A stretch of DNA of 64,000 nt from Asterias rubens (GCF_902459465.1 NC_047062.1:18297994-18361993); one strand, 5' to 3'; shown: positions 11,134 through 29,036, numbered from the stretch's first letter. Notes: generated by a model not told the origin, from the sequence alone. A program made the numbers and translations.

Positions 11134-13680
11134 CTAACATTGCTTTCCTTTTATTGTACGTCCTAAATATATAAAATACATTTTATAGGCCAAGTCGGAG
11201 ACGGAAGAGGGCAGATAACAATTGTACCACACGGACAACTTGGAAATCAAATTGCCCGGGAAATATCTTGCACGTGGATTCTTGTCGGTGAGGGCGTGCT
11301 CGAAGGCATCCATTACAGGGTCAAGGCTCGAGGTTGACGACCCTTGACTTAAAGAGACGATACTAGTTTTGGCGCCAGTGAAGAATTCCTCACCATAGGC
11401 TTCTTTGACGTATCCAGGTGTCTCACGCCATAATTTATCTTGATCATTTAGCATGAACTGTTTCGTAAACATGGCTGAAGAACCTGCAAAGACACAAGAT
11501 GAACAGTAACACTCCATCAGTCCTCTAGAAATATTGCGTCTTCAGTACCGGGTATAAATGTAGTCTTGGTGCAAGACTTTCCTGTTTTGTTTATAGAAGG
11601 CGTAGTCCTATTGCTTGTGGCTTTTTATTTTCCGAAGAAAATCTCGCAAAATTTATATAAAATTTAAGGGTATGCTACTTTTTAAAATCAAAATTATCAA
11701 GAACGAGACTCAGCGCTCTCCTCGGTTGATATTTGTCCATGACCATGCCTAACAAATCACAGCGCCACCCATAAAAACTCCGGAGTCGACATGGGCAAAT
11801 GCCTTTTACAAATAAATATTTTGCGCAACATTTTACACTGATAATTATAATTATTGTCAAGCCTTAAACCAAATTTAAATTCTTACCCGAGAAGTTCCCG
11901 GGCTCAATGATGACAGCGTTGATACCAAACGTGTACAATTCCCCGCGTAGACAATCGGTGAGAGCTTGGACGCCATACTTGGTGATACTGTATGCCGAAC
12001 TGGAGGGCGGGCTGTAACGGCCTAGCATACTACTCATGTTCACCACACGGCCTATAAATGGTTGAGTTTGAAATGATTTTGTGAATTATTTTAAAATTAA
12101 CCTTTGTATAAAACAAAAATCTGGAAAGGGTTTCATGGTATTGATGAGTAAATGTAGACTCTTAAAAAACCATACCTGATGAGGGTGGGGGTGCAGAGAT
12201 AGACCCCACCCTATCCCTTTTTATTCTACAAAGATACCCGTATCCAAAAATATTCCTGCTATTCCAAGCCTACAAAATGCAGACACATTAATTGATGTCA
12301 AGGGAGGGGCGGTGCGTACCAACATCACAAATTCTCTAGAATCGAGTTCCGCGATGACGGTGCTGTAGGCTGTTTTTTCCCCGAATCGTCAAGATAATGT
12401 TTGTAGGAGCATCCAAACTTCCTCCATGTTATGGGAAATATTGGCTGTTGCCAGCTTAGTGTTTGTGAGAGCTCTGCCGTCCTTTGACGGAATGATCATC
12501 TAAGCAAACACCCCATGAGACAAACCTCAACACCTCAACAAACAATCAAACAAACAAACAAATTACAACTTTTACACTTTTTTTTTATTTTTTTAAATTT
12601 TTTGTTTATATAATCCCAGGGATTCTCATTTATTTTCCACTGTCTCTTGTATTTGTCATGTAAGAACTGTTTGTTCGAATACTTTTACACTTTTACCTTT
12701 AGATTTTCTGATGAGAGGCAATGCTGCCTTGGTAACGCGTATCATCCCCCATAGGTTCACCTCGGCCAGTTGTTTGTACCTCTTGAGGGGTACCCACTCC
12801 ATGAAACCAAAGCAGGCTGTTCCAGCGTTGTTCACAACACCCCACAAGACTGTTATTATCAGGACGAAAAGACAAACATGTTTATAAAATAATGTTTGGC
12901 TCGGCCCAGATTTCGGCTTGATGGTCGTCGGCATCTCCCCCCCCCCCTCCCCCCGGAGATTGTGTCAAACTTGCTTTGCCCCTAAAATTAATAGGATTGT
13001 TTGGAAGTGCCACGTTCAGAGGTAATTGCGATGTTCAATGATTGTTTTTTTTTCTTTTTTTTCAAGCACCCACGGTGTCAGTATCCAATCCCAGTCGGCA
13101 TTAAAAAACCTTATTCATACCACTCAAAACTGTCAATGATTACTCATCATCATTGCTTGAATGTCAATAGAAAGACTCTGCAAGAACTAGACAATGCTTC
13201 TCAGAACCTCATTTCGTTTACATTTTAATTAAAACAAAACCATGTGCCTATTTGAAACCTACCATCTCCAGTTGATGATAGAGTCCCTCCAATAGACGCC
13301 ACTGCGTCAGAGACCTGCTGGTCACTGGTCACATCCAACTGAACCACCTTCAGCCTATCAGAACTTTCCTCAGCAAGCCTACTTGCCTCACCCCTATCCG
13401 CAAACAGGCAGCCGGCAAACACCCGGAACCCCAGCCGATCGAGGTGCCTGGCCAGAGCGTTTCCGATCCCCGTGTCGCAACCCGTCACGAGTACCGCCTT
13501 GCCCCGGACGGTGTCGATTCTCCCGCCCGTGCTGAAACGGCTCGAGACGGCATAGGCCAAGAGGACCGATAAGATCCAAGTAAAACACCGTGAAGCTATC
13601 TCCCGCTCAATGAGAGGTACTATGCAATTTACGAGGATGTACAAGCTTACCAGAAATATGATCCATCGTAGACCCCACAT
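11134..13680 (-). CDS. Membrane-anchored short-chain dehydrogenase SDR9C (BDH1/RDH-like), copy A, four exons
   Basis: NAD(P)-dependent oxidoreductase, by family an alcohol, retinol, steroid or 3-hydroxybutyrate dehydrogenase. Exons on the minus strand: 13680-13263, 12849-12697, 12051-11887 and 11483-11134, coding 361 residues. Two hydrophobic segments (about 5-24 and 32-46) suggest ER or mitochondrial membrane anchoring. The Rossmann cofactor motif TGCDTGIG is at 66-73, NNAG at 146-149, and the catalytic set is Ser198, Tyr211 and Lys215 (YSITK). Tokens [22 protein letters not shown] and EPGNF match what I recall of BDH1 and its RDH relatives, so SDR9C is firm but the substrate is not. It lies head-to-tail downstream of the paralogue at 15856-20749 and converges with the thioesterase gene. 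The frame at 13394-13588 inside exon 1 is a shadow. Confidence 0.87.
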
Positions 13681-15855
13681 GTTTACAACAATATTCGAGT
13701 ATAGTTCACCAACCTGTGTGTATTGCTAAGCTATGCGGTGGTCTTCTAGATAATCCAGTCTATGAGTTTATCAAAACGGGTCAAACTTCTAACCCAACAA
13801 TTGCGATAACGTAAAGTCAAGCCTAGTGCAGTCAATCTGATTACGAGAAACAAAGTACAAAAATAACCCCAAGATTCCAAGTGTGTACTCTCTATAAAAA
13901 AAAAACATACGAAATCTCATGAAGGTATGTTTTCAAAACAGTTTTGAATATTTTCTTATCTTAAAGGCAGAGGACACTATTGGTAATTGTCAAAGACCAG
14001 TCTTCTCACATTGTGTATCTCAACATATGCATAAAATAACATACCTGTGAAAATTTGAGCTCAATAGGTAATCGAACTTGCGAGAATAATGAAAGAAAAA
14101 GCCACCCTTGTCACACGAAGTTGTGTGCGTTAGATCGTTGATTTCGAGACCTCAAGTTCTAAATCTGCTGAGGTCTCGAAATCAAATTCGAGGAAAATTA
14201 CTTCTTTCTCGAAAACTATGGCACTTCAGAGGGAGCCGTTTCTCACAATGTTTTATACCATCAACCTCTCCCATTACTCGTAATCAACAAAGGTTTTATG
14301 CTAATAATTATTTTGAGTAATTACCAATAGTGTCCACTGCCTTTTAGACCACAAAAGTTGCCGCATAATGCTGCAGAACAACCATAACACATGAACAAAA
14401 CTCACTAAATGGATTGTAACTTATTTTTAAATATTTTTTATTATTATCATGAGTTATTTTGATTTAGGCCCTTTTTAAAAACTTTGATTTTATGGGGGGG
14501 GGGGACGATAACAATTTGTCAAGTTTGAACTATAGATTATATTATTAAAACGGATCTCGATAATCAAAATGTGAATTGTCGTCAAAAACTGTTTTCACCA
14601 TCCCAATGTACCCTTCCTGTGTAATTATGTAAATTGCACAACGCGCGTGTGTGCACAAAATATGTAAATGGCGTTTATCAACCAATAGGCCTACTGTAGC
14701 TGTACGAATGCGTAAATGAAATTAGCATATTTCAGGTGAAACGCTAATAATTATATGTTGTCCAAATATACAAATAACGAGAACAACTGACTGTCACAAA
14801 ATTACACGAGAGGCCTCCTCAATAGATTGGGACTGATTGTATCAAATAACATCTACGTTTAGGTCTATTATTATTAAACAATATTTTTTAAAGGTAGGGC
14901 CTACACAGACAAATTGTATAACTATGGTGAGAAATGTGCAGTGTTTTCAAAAAAAGAAAAACCCTGTCCTGGACAAGTCTATTCATTTTTATAACCAAGC
15001 CACACACTTTTTGAGTAACAACTAAATATTTTACTTTATGTTATGTCCTGATCAGTGAGGTATTAGTCAGTGGTACTTTTAAAGCACAATATTATTCTTA
15101 GATACCTTTAAACTAAAAATAACAATTCTCTGCATGAGTATTAACCTATTTCCTAAAAGCCGGCACTAAAACCATATAAAGCTAAAGACTATAACAAATG
15201 CAAAATTTTAAAGGTCCGGTCATCGTTTGTTTCTTTCAACGTACTGTTGATGCAAAATTATCAAGAAAGCAATGAAACTCACCTTTCAAAGTATGACCAT
15301 ACCTTTAAAGAAGAAATGCAACATAAAACTCTTCTATAGAAGGACGAACATAAATTATTTCTAAAACTGGCTGCAATACCCTGAAACTGCGTACAGGTGA
15401 CTATTAAACAACGAAGACAAAACAATCATTATTTCCAAATAAACAAAGATTTTGTTTTCTCAAGTATGGCGTAGTGTTCAATGTGATATGTTTTTCACCA
15501 AACACAGTTTCATGTAATTACATTTGCCGATGAGGATGTGAGAGATCTGTCCATCAAGAACACTATTCAAGCAGATTAAGTTAACTACCAAAGCACCGTA
15601 CGGCGTTTTCAGTGAAACTGCAGCTCTAAAAGTGCGGTTCGGAGTGATTTGTGGTTGACTCATCTGCTCGGGAATGTGGAAGGTCGTTGGTTCGAGTTCC
15701 ATCCGTCCGAGGCAACTTGGATTTCTTGGCAATGACTCAGAAAGTATAAAGGCCTTTGGCGAGTTTACAATTTAGTCAACTTCATATCAAAAGGACCGAA
15801 TGATTTTTAGAATAATCAATTCTAGATCGTAAAAAAAAGACAATTGCCGAATTCA
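13681..15855. other. Spacer between SDR-A and SDR-B
   Basis: Contains the SDR-A upstream region and a family A MITE (13965-14342). The rest is AT-rich, without convincing frames. Confidence 0.6.
13965..14342 (+). mobile_element. TTAA MITE family A, copy 4
   Basis: TTAA at 13961-13964, then AGGCAGAGGACACTATTGG. It closes with CCAATAGTGTCCACTGCCT. Internal palindrome around 14143-14185. Confidence 0.85.
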
Positions 15856-18800
15856 TCAGTTGTCTAGTGACTGCTTTTCTATTCCCTTCACTTTGACAGT
15901 GGACATCCAAACTGCAACCTTGAACAAGTAGTCCGTGAGCGTAGGCGGCAAATAACAGAAAATCCAGGTGAATATTTTCGACTGGATGTTGGACGGGAAA
16001 TACCGGATTTGTGGGTTTTCGTCAATGAGGGCGTCCTCCACAGCAACCTGGACCGGCTCCAGACTGTTGGCGCTCATGAATCGGGTGTTTGCCATAGACT
16101 TCACCATATCGTTGAAGTATTCTTGCCCGTAGTCTTCCTTTATGTGGTCTGGCGTCTTACTCCATACGGTCTCTAACATTTTGGTGATGTTTTTCTCTTC
16201 GAAAAGGTCCGAACATGCTGCAGAAAATAATGAGTAAAAACAAACCATTAATATAGGTGTTACATTATTCAAGAATAGTTATTGCCTATTGTCCCAAACC
16301 GAATCCACAGGCTTCAGAAAGAGCTTACCTATTGATCAATATTACTTAACTTAAAATCGAATCCCCACTTCGCATTGTTAATAAAAAATAAAAAACACAG
16401 TCATGACCTATCCCCGACCAACACTACAGGGTTTTTTTTTTTAATAAGAAGAGTGTGCAATTCCCTGTACAAGCATCACATTGGACACACAGGGTTTAGT
16501 GGAATAAATGTCTGATAAGGACAATCTCCTAAAGGAAATATCAAATGAACAAGTCAAGGTCTCGTAATTTTTAATATAACTTTAGGTATGTTTCAATAGC
16601 TCCAAGTATGTGTACACTTATACAGAAAACGTCTTACTTCATCACACATGCTGATGATTTTGTTAATTTAGCTGTTCGTATGTGAGAGAACCAGACCAAC
16701 ATACACGTTGTCATGTGATAGTGACTATATTTACTCATCAAGAAAATGGGCTTGTCACAATGATCTTCCCACCTTAATTACAACCTCATGAACAATGGTC
16801 ACAGTAGAAGGAAATACACTTCAAGACTTACAAGAGAAGTTGCCCGGTTCAATGATGATGGTCTTGACTCCCCATTTTGCCATCTCATATCGAAGACAGT
16901 CACTGAATGCCTCCACACTGTACTTGCTGATTGAGTAGGTGGAAATAAAAGGGGCACCGAACAAGCCCTGTATGCTACTCATATTCACGATGCGACCTGA
17001 AGAGAATTTAATGGAAAAAATAAATAAATATACAAGTACATTTCTTAATATCGACTACTTGTGTAGAAAGAATAAGAATACAAAATTCTTCCTGATTATA
17101 AACAAACAATTTTTTTGATTTAGATTAGTGTGGTAAGATGAGACAAACCATGTCGTAAGAGTAGCTATAAATATAAATATGAATAGTAAACTTGCGGGTA
17201 CAACCCATGAGTAAAATCTCTTTTGAAGGAGTGGTGGCTCTGAAAAGAGCCGGTTTGGTTTCGACGTTTCGAACAGTATACTCTGCTCGTCTTCAGAAGA
17301 AAGAGTGTATTATACTGTTCTAATCGTCTCGAGACCAAACCGGCTCTTCTCAGAGCCATCACTCCTTCAAAGGAGATGCTACTCGTATGTACCCGCAAGT
17401 TTACTATTCGTTTTTATGTTTATAGTTACTCTTATTCTCCACACCATGCAAAGCTTCAAACACCATTTAAAAATATGTCATGAACAAAAGAAGTTGTTAA
17501 GTGTTTCTTGTTTAATCCCTGATTTTGTAACGTTCAATTTAACAAATAGTATTTTCCAAGTTTGGCTCAAAAGTTTGTATAAACTTAATGCAGGGTGTTT
17601 AAGCCGTGCGGGTGTTTCATTTGACAAAGTATAATGTTCGACCATAATTTTCAATTTTGATCGAATGAAAATTGCTCTCATTGCCAGTTCAAATGAAACG
17701 GAGAACCACTGTTGTACCATGCTAAATGCCCCTTCATTTCCAAAAGAGCAAATATTTAAATTCACAATCAAGATGCATAACCTTTGACGCTGTTCTGATT
17801 GGCTACACTAAAATGTGACGTACCTTTGCATTGACGAATCATGGGCAAGAATGCCTTAGTGACGCGTATCATACCCCATAGATTGATATTGACGACCCTT
17901 TGATAATCATCCAGAGACAACCACTCAACTTCACCAAACACAGCAATTCCAGCATTGTTAACAACTCCCCACAACACTGTAAACAAAAAATCAAAAAATT
18001 GTAATTTCACATAAATTAAAGTAATTTTGTTTGATCAATAACTTTTAAAAACCTTTTCTCGTTATTTTACAGACCTAGCTGTAAAAATAATTTTTATTAA
18101 ACGAGAAGAAGGCTTATGTACAAAAAGAAATTTGTTAACAGTACAAACTATTTCGCAACTTGACGGCCTTGCTCACATCATTTTAATTTTCAAAGCAGGG
18201 GGAAATTTGAATCAAAATCTCTTGAAGCAAAAATTGTTTGGCTGATGTAACATCAGAGTTTTACTTTTCATTTTTTTCCCCCAGTTGAATTTTAATATTA
18301 ATGTGGACCCTTGGTTCGTCTGCAATCGAGCGTAATAATGTTTTTAATGCAGTTATGAACCCAGTCAACTTAACACAAAATGATGAACTTTGGCTTTTCT
18401 TTCTATATAGGGAAAAGTCAACAATAAGCTCGCCCTCAAAATAAACAAAATGTGGCCTAGATTTTAAAGGCAGTTATAGCGCCATCTTCATGGTAGGCCC
18501 TACCCCTGAAAATAAATAAGTATACACATAATTTATAACAAATTAATGAATAAAAACATTGACACGGAACCGAAGACCTATAATACGTGAGTGCGGAGGG
18601 ATGGTAAACCTCGGGAAAATTCACTTGGAAAAATCCATGCAGTTTGTCCACGCATGACTTACAGGCCTACAACTGGTTTAAAGACACTGGGCACATTGTC
18701 AAAGACCAGCCTTTCCACTTGGTGTATCCCAACATATGCTTAAAATATTAACAAACTTGTGAAAATTTAAACTCAATTGGTCATCAAAGTTGCGAGATCA

Positions 18801-20749
18801 AAATGAAAGAAAAAACACCCTTGTCACACCAAGTTGTGTGCTTTCAGATGCTTGAATTCGAGACCTCAAATTCTAAATCTGAGGTCTCGAAATCAAAATT
18901 CGAGGAAAATTACTTCTTTCCCGAAAACTACGTTACTTCAGAGGGCGCCATTTCTCACAATGTTTTATACAATCAACCTCTCCCCATTACTCGTTACCAA
19001 GTAAGGGCTTATGCTAATAATTAATTTGAGCAATTACCAATAGTGTCCACTGCCTTTAAAAGAAAATGCATATTGAAATTTGCCTTCTTTGATTTCGATA
19101 AGCAAACAAAACGAATTGTGCAGCCCCATTTATTATGACATAACACATCAGTGCGTTTATTTTGATGAATAATAATATTGACACTGTTTGTTGGTGTGGT
19201 GGTGCGTTTGATAAGAGGAATATAGCGTCTTCACGAACTTTCCAGCCGTTTCCAACAAAAATCACCATGGATGTCCAACAGTGCAGCGGACTGCCATTAA
19301 ACAATCGATTTCCAATTAATTGATCAAGCGGTGTCGGTGAATAAACGTTAATTCCAAATCCTCTGACATCTGGTTGAAATCGCTTCTATGTGGATAGTGT
19401 CACGTATCACTTTAATCGTTTGGCATACTTTATGAGGGCCAATTAATTTATTATCTGCATGTTATCGATGGCCGGCGATTATTGATTGTTCAACTCCACA
19501 CAGTCTGTAGAATGTAAAGAATTTTGTATCGACGACCTCTCCCTGTAAAGATAAGATTGTACGGAGTGTCTGACAGATTAACTTCCCCTTTATACAGACA
19601 GCAAATAGCAAAAATATTAACTGTTAGGCTTTGTAATATTGTGTAAAAAATCAACGGTTTTTGTAAAGAATTTTGTATCGCCGATCTCTCCCTGTAAAGA
19701 TAAGATTGTACGGAGTGTCTGATGACAGATTAACTTCCCCTTTATACAGACAGCAAATAGCAAAAATATTAACTGTAAAGGCTTTGTAATATTGTGTAAA
19801 AAAATCAACGTTTTTTTGTTAATTTGAAACCAGTTGTCTGCTCGGCCAGGACCCAGTTATATTAGGGCCCATATAAGTGATGATTTCCACACGTTGGTTG
19901 TTACTTTTATGTTGAGTTAATTGAAAACAAGAGGGTGTGATTGGACCTCTTTAACGATGGATATCCCTTTAAAGGGCAGGACGCACACCGACGTATTGTC
20001 ACTTCCAGAGCACGGCTTGACTAGGAGTGGACACTTTATTTTGTGACCTGGTGTTGCAAGCAGCATGGTTTACAAAGTGTAGCGAACCTCTCGTAGTTAT
20101 TTCTCGTCCAACATGACGAGAGATTTGCATCAATATATCTTTTCTGCTCTGTGTCTTAACGCTAAGTTTTCCGGTTGTTTTTGATGAGACTGTCGTTGCT
20201 GTTGACTTTGCATAGAATTTCCATTTTGCAAATCAAATTTTGCGGAATTTCATATATAAATTGACATTCAATAGATGCAGGGCAATGTGACCTGTACTTT
20301 GCGGGTATGATTATTATACGAGTATTACCTTCACCCGAAACTGCAACAGCACTTTGCACGAACCGCGCCACTTCCGCCACTTGATGTTCATTGGTCACGT
20401 CCATTTGAACCACCTGCATCCTCCCCGAGCACTCATCCTTAAGCCGTCGTGCCCCTGTCCCATCCTCGAACAGACACCCGGCGAACACACGGAACCCAAG
20501 CTTGTCGAGGTACCGGGCCACGGCGTTACCGATCCCCGTATCGCACCCCGTTACTAACACGGCCTTCCCCTGGATCTCGATCTTGCCCTCGTTGAGCTGG
20601 ATGGCGATGACATAGGCAAGGATCAACGAGATGATGTTACCGAAACACCTCGAGAGAAACTCCTCCCCAAGGCGGGGAACTATGTACCATATAAATACAA
20701 AGGCACATAGGAGAAATACACCCGATTTTTTCGCTGTTATGTCCACCAT
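15856..20749 (-). CDS. Membrane-anchored short-chain dehydrogenase SDR9C (BDH1/RDH-like), copy B, four exons
   Basis: Paralogue of the neighbouring copy A with the same plan. Exons on the minus strand: 20749-20329, 17976-17824, 16996-16832 and 16217-15856, giving 366 residues. The middle exons are 153 and 165 nt exactly as in copy A, and all phases match. Two N-terminal hydrophobic segments (about 10-27 and 39-51) precede TGCDTGIG at 67-74; NNAG is at 147-150 and the catalytic Ser199, Tyr212 and Lys216 (YSISK) follow. The open frame extends 40 codons further upstream to 20869, but the Met at 20749 was chosen because it puts exon 1 within one codon of copy A. The sequence differs enough in the substrate region ([12 protein letters not shown] against [12 protein letters not shown]) that the two probably differ in substrate. 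Intron 3 carries a foldback element at 17178-17412. Confidence 0.87.
17178..17412. mobile_element. Foldback element in SDR-B intron 3
   Basis: The arms are long, imperfect inverted repeats: GAATAGTAAACTTGCGGGTA at the left and its complement at the right. Then come matching GGAGTG.TGGCTCTGA.AAGAGCCGGTTTGG segments. A central spacer of about 35 nt separates the arms. Its G+C content is above that of the intron. Confidence 0.85.
18682..19055 (+). mobile_element. TTAA MITE family A, copy 5
   Basis: Flanked by TTAA on both sides (18678-18681 and 19056-19059). The left end has decayed (AGACACTGGGCAC); the right end is CCAATAGTGTCCACTGCCT. In SDR-B intron 1. Confidence 0.87.
19514..19812. repeat. 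Tandem duplication, about 149-nt unit, two copies
   Basis: AAAGAATTTTGTATCG starts at 19516 and again at 19665. The whole unit through ATTGTGTAAAAAATCAACG repeats with few changes. Non-coding, in SDR-B intron 1. Confidence 0.9.
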
Positions 20750-22086
20750 AGTGCCGACTGATGTAGTAAAAATATGATCTGGGTGTGAATGTTTGCAAGC
20801 TATTGTATTTATCCTTTTCTGGTGGTCATAGTCGTAAGTAAACAACGCGCCTTTCATAGAACGGCACAAGGCCTATAAAAGAGCATAGAGCATGTTTACA
20901 GCATGTAGAAATAGCCGACAGGATTGCACTGCTAGCTAGCTACTTGACACACTATATGCACGCAGCGTAGCGTAGCGTGACGTTAACGTTAAAAATAATG
21001 GCACGGGGCTATGGGGTCCTCATAATATCGGACAACTTATGACTGTTTGTTAACTTAACCTTTCGCTAACCCCATTTTTAGAAGAAGACCGTCTTTTCAG
21101 ACTGTGTCAGTTATCAAATGGGACATTAATATTCAATCGCCTAGGCCATCGATGAAAACCATCACACTGCTGCGGATGAAAAAGCAACTGCACTTTTTTT
21201 ACTAGACTAGCTCGGGTGTTTTGTGTACTCAAATCACACTCGTTGAATTTCGTTGTACTCACGAAGGACTGTGTCGCGTCTACTGTGGACCACACCACTT
21301 ACTACAAAGGGGTGTTCTTTGTTGTAAGAGTCAGTATTGACGATGGCGTAGGGTGTGTGCATGCTGTGCCCCAATATTAAAGTATTCTAAATAGTTTGGA
21401 TTGATAAGATTTATCATTATTGTGTCGTCAACTTCGTCAATTTTCTGACGACGGCTATTACGTAGGCTAGTGCTGTCAATTTGAGTCCACTAAATTAGAA
21501 CCCCTGTTCCATTTTCTTTACCATACCAGCAAAAATACTAAATATAAAAATATAATATACTAACAACTCGTAAAACAAGAAAAAGAATTCGTTTCCCTGA
21601 ATTTTACCAAATTGACTGCCCCTTTAACTAAAAAAAAGGTGCATTGCGTCAATTGTTTTCCCCCTTACGGTGCATTGTGTGCATGCACCAAAAAGTAGTC
21701 AAACTAAATTATGCATGCAGATTCTGTGGTTTCTTATTACGTTTATACAATTAATACAGTAATAAATACAGTTTCATAAAATTCCTTAAATATTCCTTAT
21801 TTTGTTTTCAACGACCTTTCAGATTTAATTAAAAATTTCATTCCTAAATCGCGGGGCGCAGGAATAATTAAGTTTGATGTGTTGTGCGGTGGAACGGCCA
21901 TTTTGACACCATCCAGGTTCACAAAGTACATATACAACATACGCGACGTACAAAATCGACGCTGTCTGCATGCTGTAAGTGAAATACACCACCACGTCCT
22001 TAACTTTGTTAAAGTTAGTAACTTTTTAGTAGTGCTACCTGTTTAAGTAAACGTCAAAACTGAAGCATTTTACTATAAAGTAAACA
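20750..22086. other. Divergent upstream region shared by SDR-B and CaM1
   Basis: Both genes start away from this 1.3-kb stretch, so it should hold both promoters. TATAA-like text occurs near 20874; a less AT-rich stretch at 21850-22000 (GCGGGGCGC, ACGCGACG) may be the CaM1 promoter. No frame supported. Confidence 0.5.
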
Positions 22087-26829
<4,743 letters not shown>

Positions 26830-27016
26830 GCACAGACAGTTCTCTCTTCTTAAATGACGCCACTACACTTGCCGTTCTGGGACCACTATAATCCACCTAG
26901 TTATTTTTTGTTTGGAAACCAGATACCTTGAGATTATTGTTTTACCAATATTACTGTTTGTTGTAATTAATCGTGTTTAACATAATTCCGGTTTGGGTTT
27001 GCACTCGTGCAGTTGG

Positions 27017-27428
27017 GCATTTTAAACTTTTGAAGTCTCAGTGTCAATTCGAACCAACTAGTTTTCAGCAAATGCATCCATCACATGACTTATCGCTGAC
27101 AATTTTCACCAATATTATCTGTTTTTAAAATGTAAACTGGCTGGCATGTACTGGCTCAGGAATGACAAGTTCATTAGTCAATTTCCTTGACATAACACTA
27201 TTTAAGGTTGGCTTTAAAAACTGCATTTTAAACTTTTGAAGTCTCAGTGTCAATTCGAACCAACTAGTTTTCAGCAAATGCATCCATCACATGACTTATC
27301 GCTGACAATTTTCACCAATATTATCTGTTTTTAAAATGTAAACTGGCTGGCATGTACTGGCTCAGGAATGACAAGTTCATTAGTCAATTTCCTTGACATG
27401 ACACTATTTAAGGTTGGCTTTAAAACTA
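27017..27428. repeat. 206-nt tandem duplication in CaM1 3' UTR
   Basis: GCATTTTAAACTTTTGAAG begins at 27017 and again at 27223. The two copies are almost identical throughout (for example CATAACAC against CATGACAC), so the event is recent. Confidence 0.93.
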
Positions 27429-27458
27429 AATGTTCCACTTTTGGACTTTTCCATTCAA

Positions 27459-27832
27459 GGGCAGGTATACACTATTGGCAGTTGTCAAAGACCAGTGTTC
27501 TCACTTGGTGTATCTCAACATATACATAAATTAACAAACCTGTGAAAATTTGAGCTCAATTGGTCATCGAAGTTTGGAGAAAATGGTAAAAGAAAAAACA
27601 CCCTTGTTGGACAAATGTGTGTGCTTTCAGATAGGAATAAAAGACTTATAGCTAGAAGTCTTAATATTTTAGTGGGAAGTTACCTTTTTTCAAAAACTAC
27701 GTTACTTCAGAGAGAGTCGTTTCCCACAATGTTTTGTACTATCAACAGCTCTCCAATGAAATGAATGCTAGTTACCACGTCAGTTTTTAAGTTAATGTTT
27801 GTTTTGAGTAATTACCAAACGTGTAACACCCC
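27459..27832 (+). mobile_element. TTAA MITE family A, degenerate copy 6
   Basis: Begins GGCAGGTATACACTATTGGC and carries the family interior. The right end has decayed to AATTACCAAACGTGTAACACC. The TTAA target is no longer visible. Confidence 0.75.
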
Positions 27833-27862
27833 TTTCTCAAATCACTAAGCTGTCTTCAATTC

Positions 27863-27868
27863 AATAAA
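27863..27868 (+). terminator. Poly(A) signal candidate for CaM1
   Basis: AATAAA in TTCAATAAACACCC, about 1.03 kb after the stop. No earlier canonical hexamer was noticed. Confidence 0.4.
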
Positions 27869-28971
27869 CACCCATTTTTTTGTCAAATCAAATCAAATGG
27901 TTGTGTTAAAAAACAAATACAACACTAAACGTTTTTGTTGTCCACAGAAAACAATTAAATTATACTGATACAGAATAATACAACAAACAAAACTTGATTA
28001 AAATTAACTGATAAGCCAAACTCTCCAAAAGTATAAAACCAATTGTAATAATATGTTTTCTTTGATTGTCTTGACGATAATAAACATTCCAACTTATTCA
28101 AAAAGTGTAAGTTCTGTCAAGCGCACACTAAATCTTAATGCCCGCCCTCTTGGTCCTGACATCCAGCGTCACAAGTGTTGTGACCAGTTCCAGTTTTCCC
28201 ATTTATATTATAAGGACGTTATTTAAAACATCGATTGCTCATCCATCGCTTGGGATAAATAATTAATTTGAATGAATATTTGGGTGTTCTTTCATGTATT
28301 ATCCCAACCGAAATTACATTTGAGTGACGACAGTCCACACACAACGACCGTCTAATTTGTTATCCGGACTCGAAAGTCAATTAGTGTGCTACTGAAAAAT
28401 TATAACGTGCGCTGCTGTTTTTTGTTCCCTTTGTTTGCCTTCCTGATCGACGAAATTGCGGTCGAAAATTTATTTGAGACACATGTGTTGAAACAAAGAC
28501 GCGCTTCCTTCTCTACACAATGCGATGAAACCTACAGCTGCCCTTATGAGTCCTTGAAGAATGAGGTGAAAATACAGTGTAGCCTAGGTTTTTGTTAAAA
28601 ATTATACAACATTTTTTATACTTACAATATTTTTTATTAAAGATCTACGTCAACAGTTTGACAAAAAAGAATGATTAAATATTACTAGTAGACAACTAAC
28701 ATTTATCTTCAATAAATCTTAACATTAGAATGAAAACACACCAGTTTTAGATAATTAGAACCAGACTACCACTTGTGCAGCTATTTATTTTTGGAGGATG
28801 AAAAACTTGTAAGTAATTGTTGTATACGATTGTAATTCACAATGCCTTTCCCCCTAGGCCCTTTTTCGCGTTTAGACAAAAAGTTGCCCATTGTATATAG
28901 TGGCCTTATCTGACATTTTTCATTGTTTATTTTGTATTTATTTTTATTTGCTTGTTTTGTTTGTTCGTTTG

Positions 28972-29036
28972 ATTGTTTGTTTGTTTGTTTGTTTGTTTGT
29001 TTGTTTGTTTGTTTGTTTGTTTGTTTGTTTGTTTTT
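28972..29036 (+). repeat. (GTTT)n microsatellite
   Basis: About 15 uninterrupted TTTG units; a similar array lies at 47928. Confidence 0.95.

Larger units (their letters stand above)
26830..27868 (+). other. CaM1 3' UTR (inferred)
   Basis: From the stop to the first clear AATAAA at 27863. It includes a 206-nt tandem duplication and a family A MITE, so both would be transcribed if this poly(A) site is used. Confidence 0.45.

Noticed and set aside
15650-15712. tRNA-like B box (GGTTCGAGTTCC)
   Set aside because: Does not match the B-box consensus at its end and no A box or stems are present.
19514-19812. Possible CRISPR-like direct repeat
   Set aside because: Only two long units, no short repeat-spacer pattern, and a eukaryotic context.
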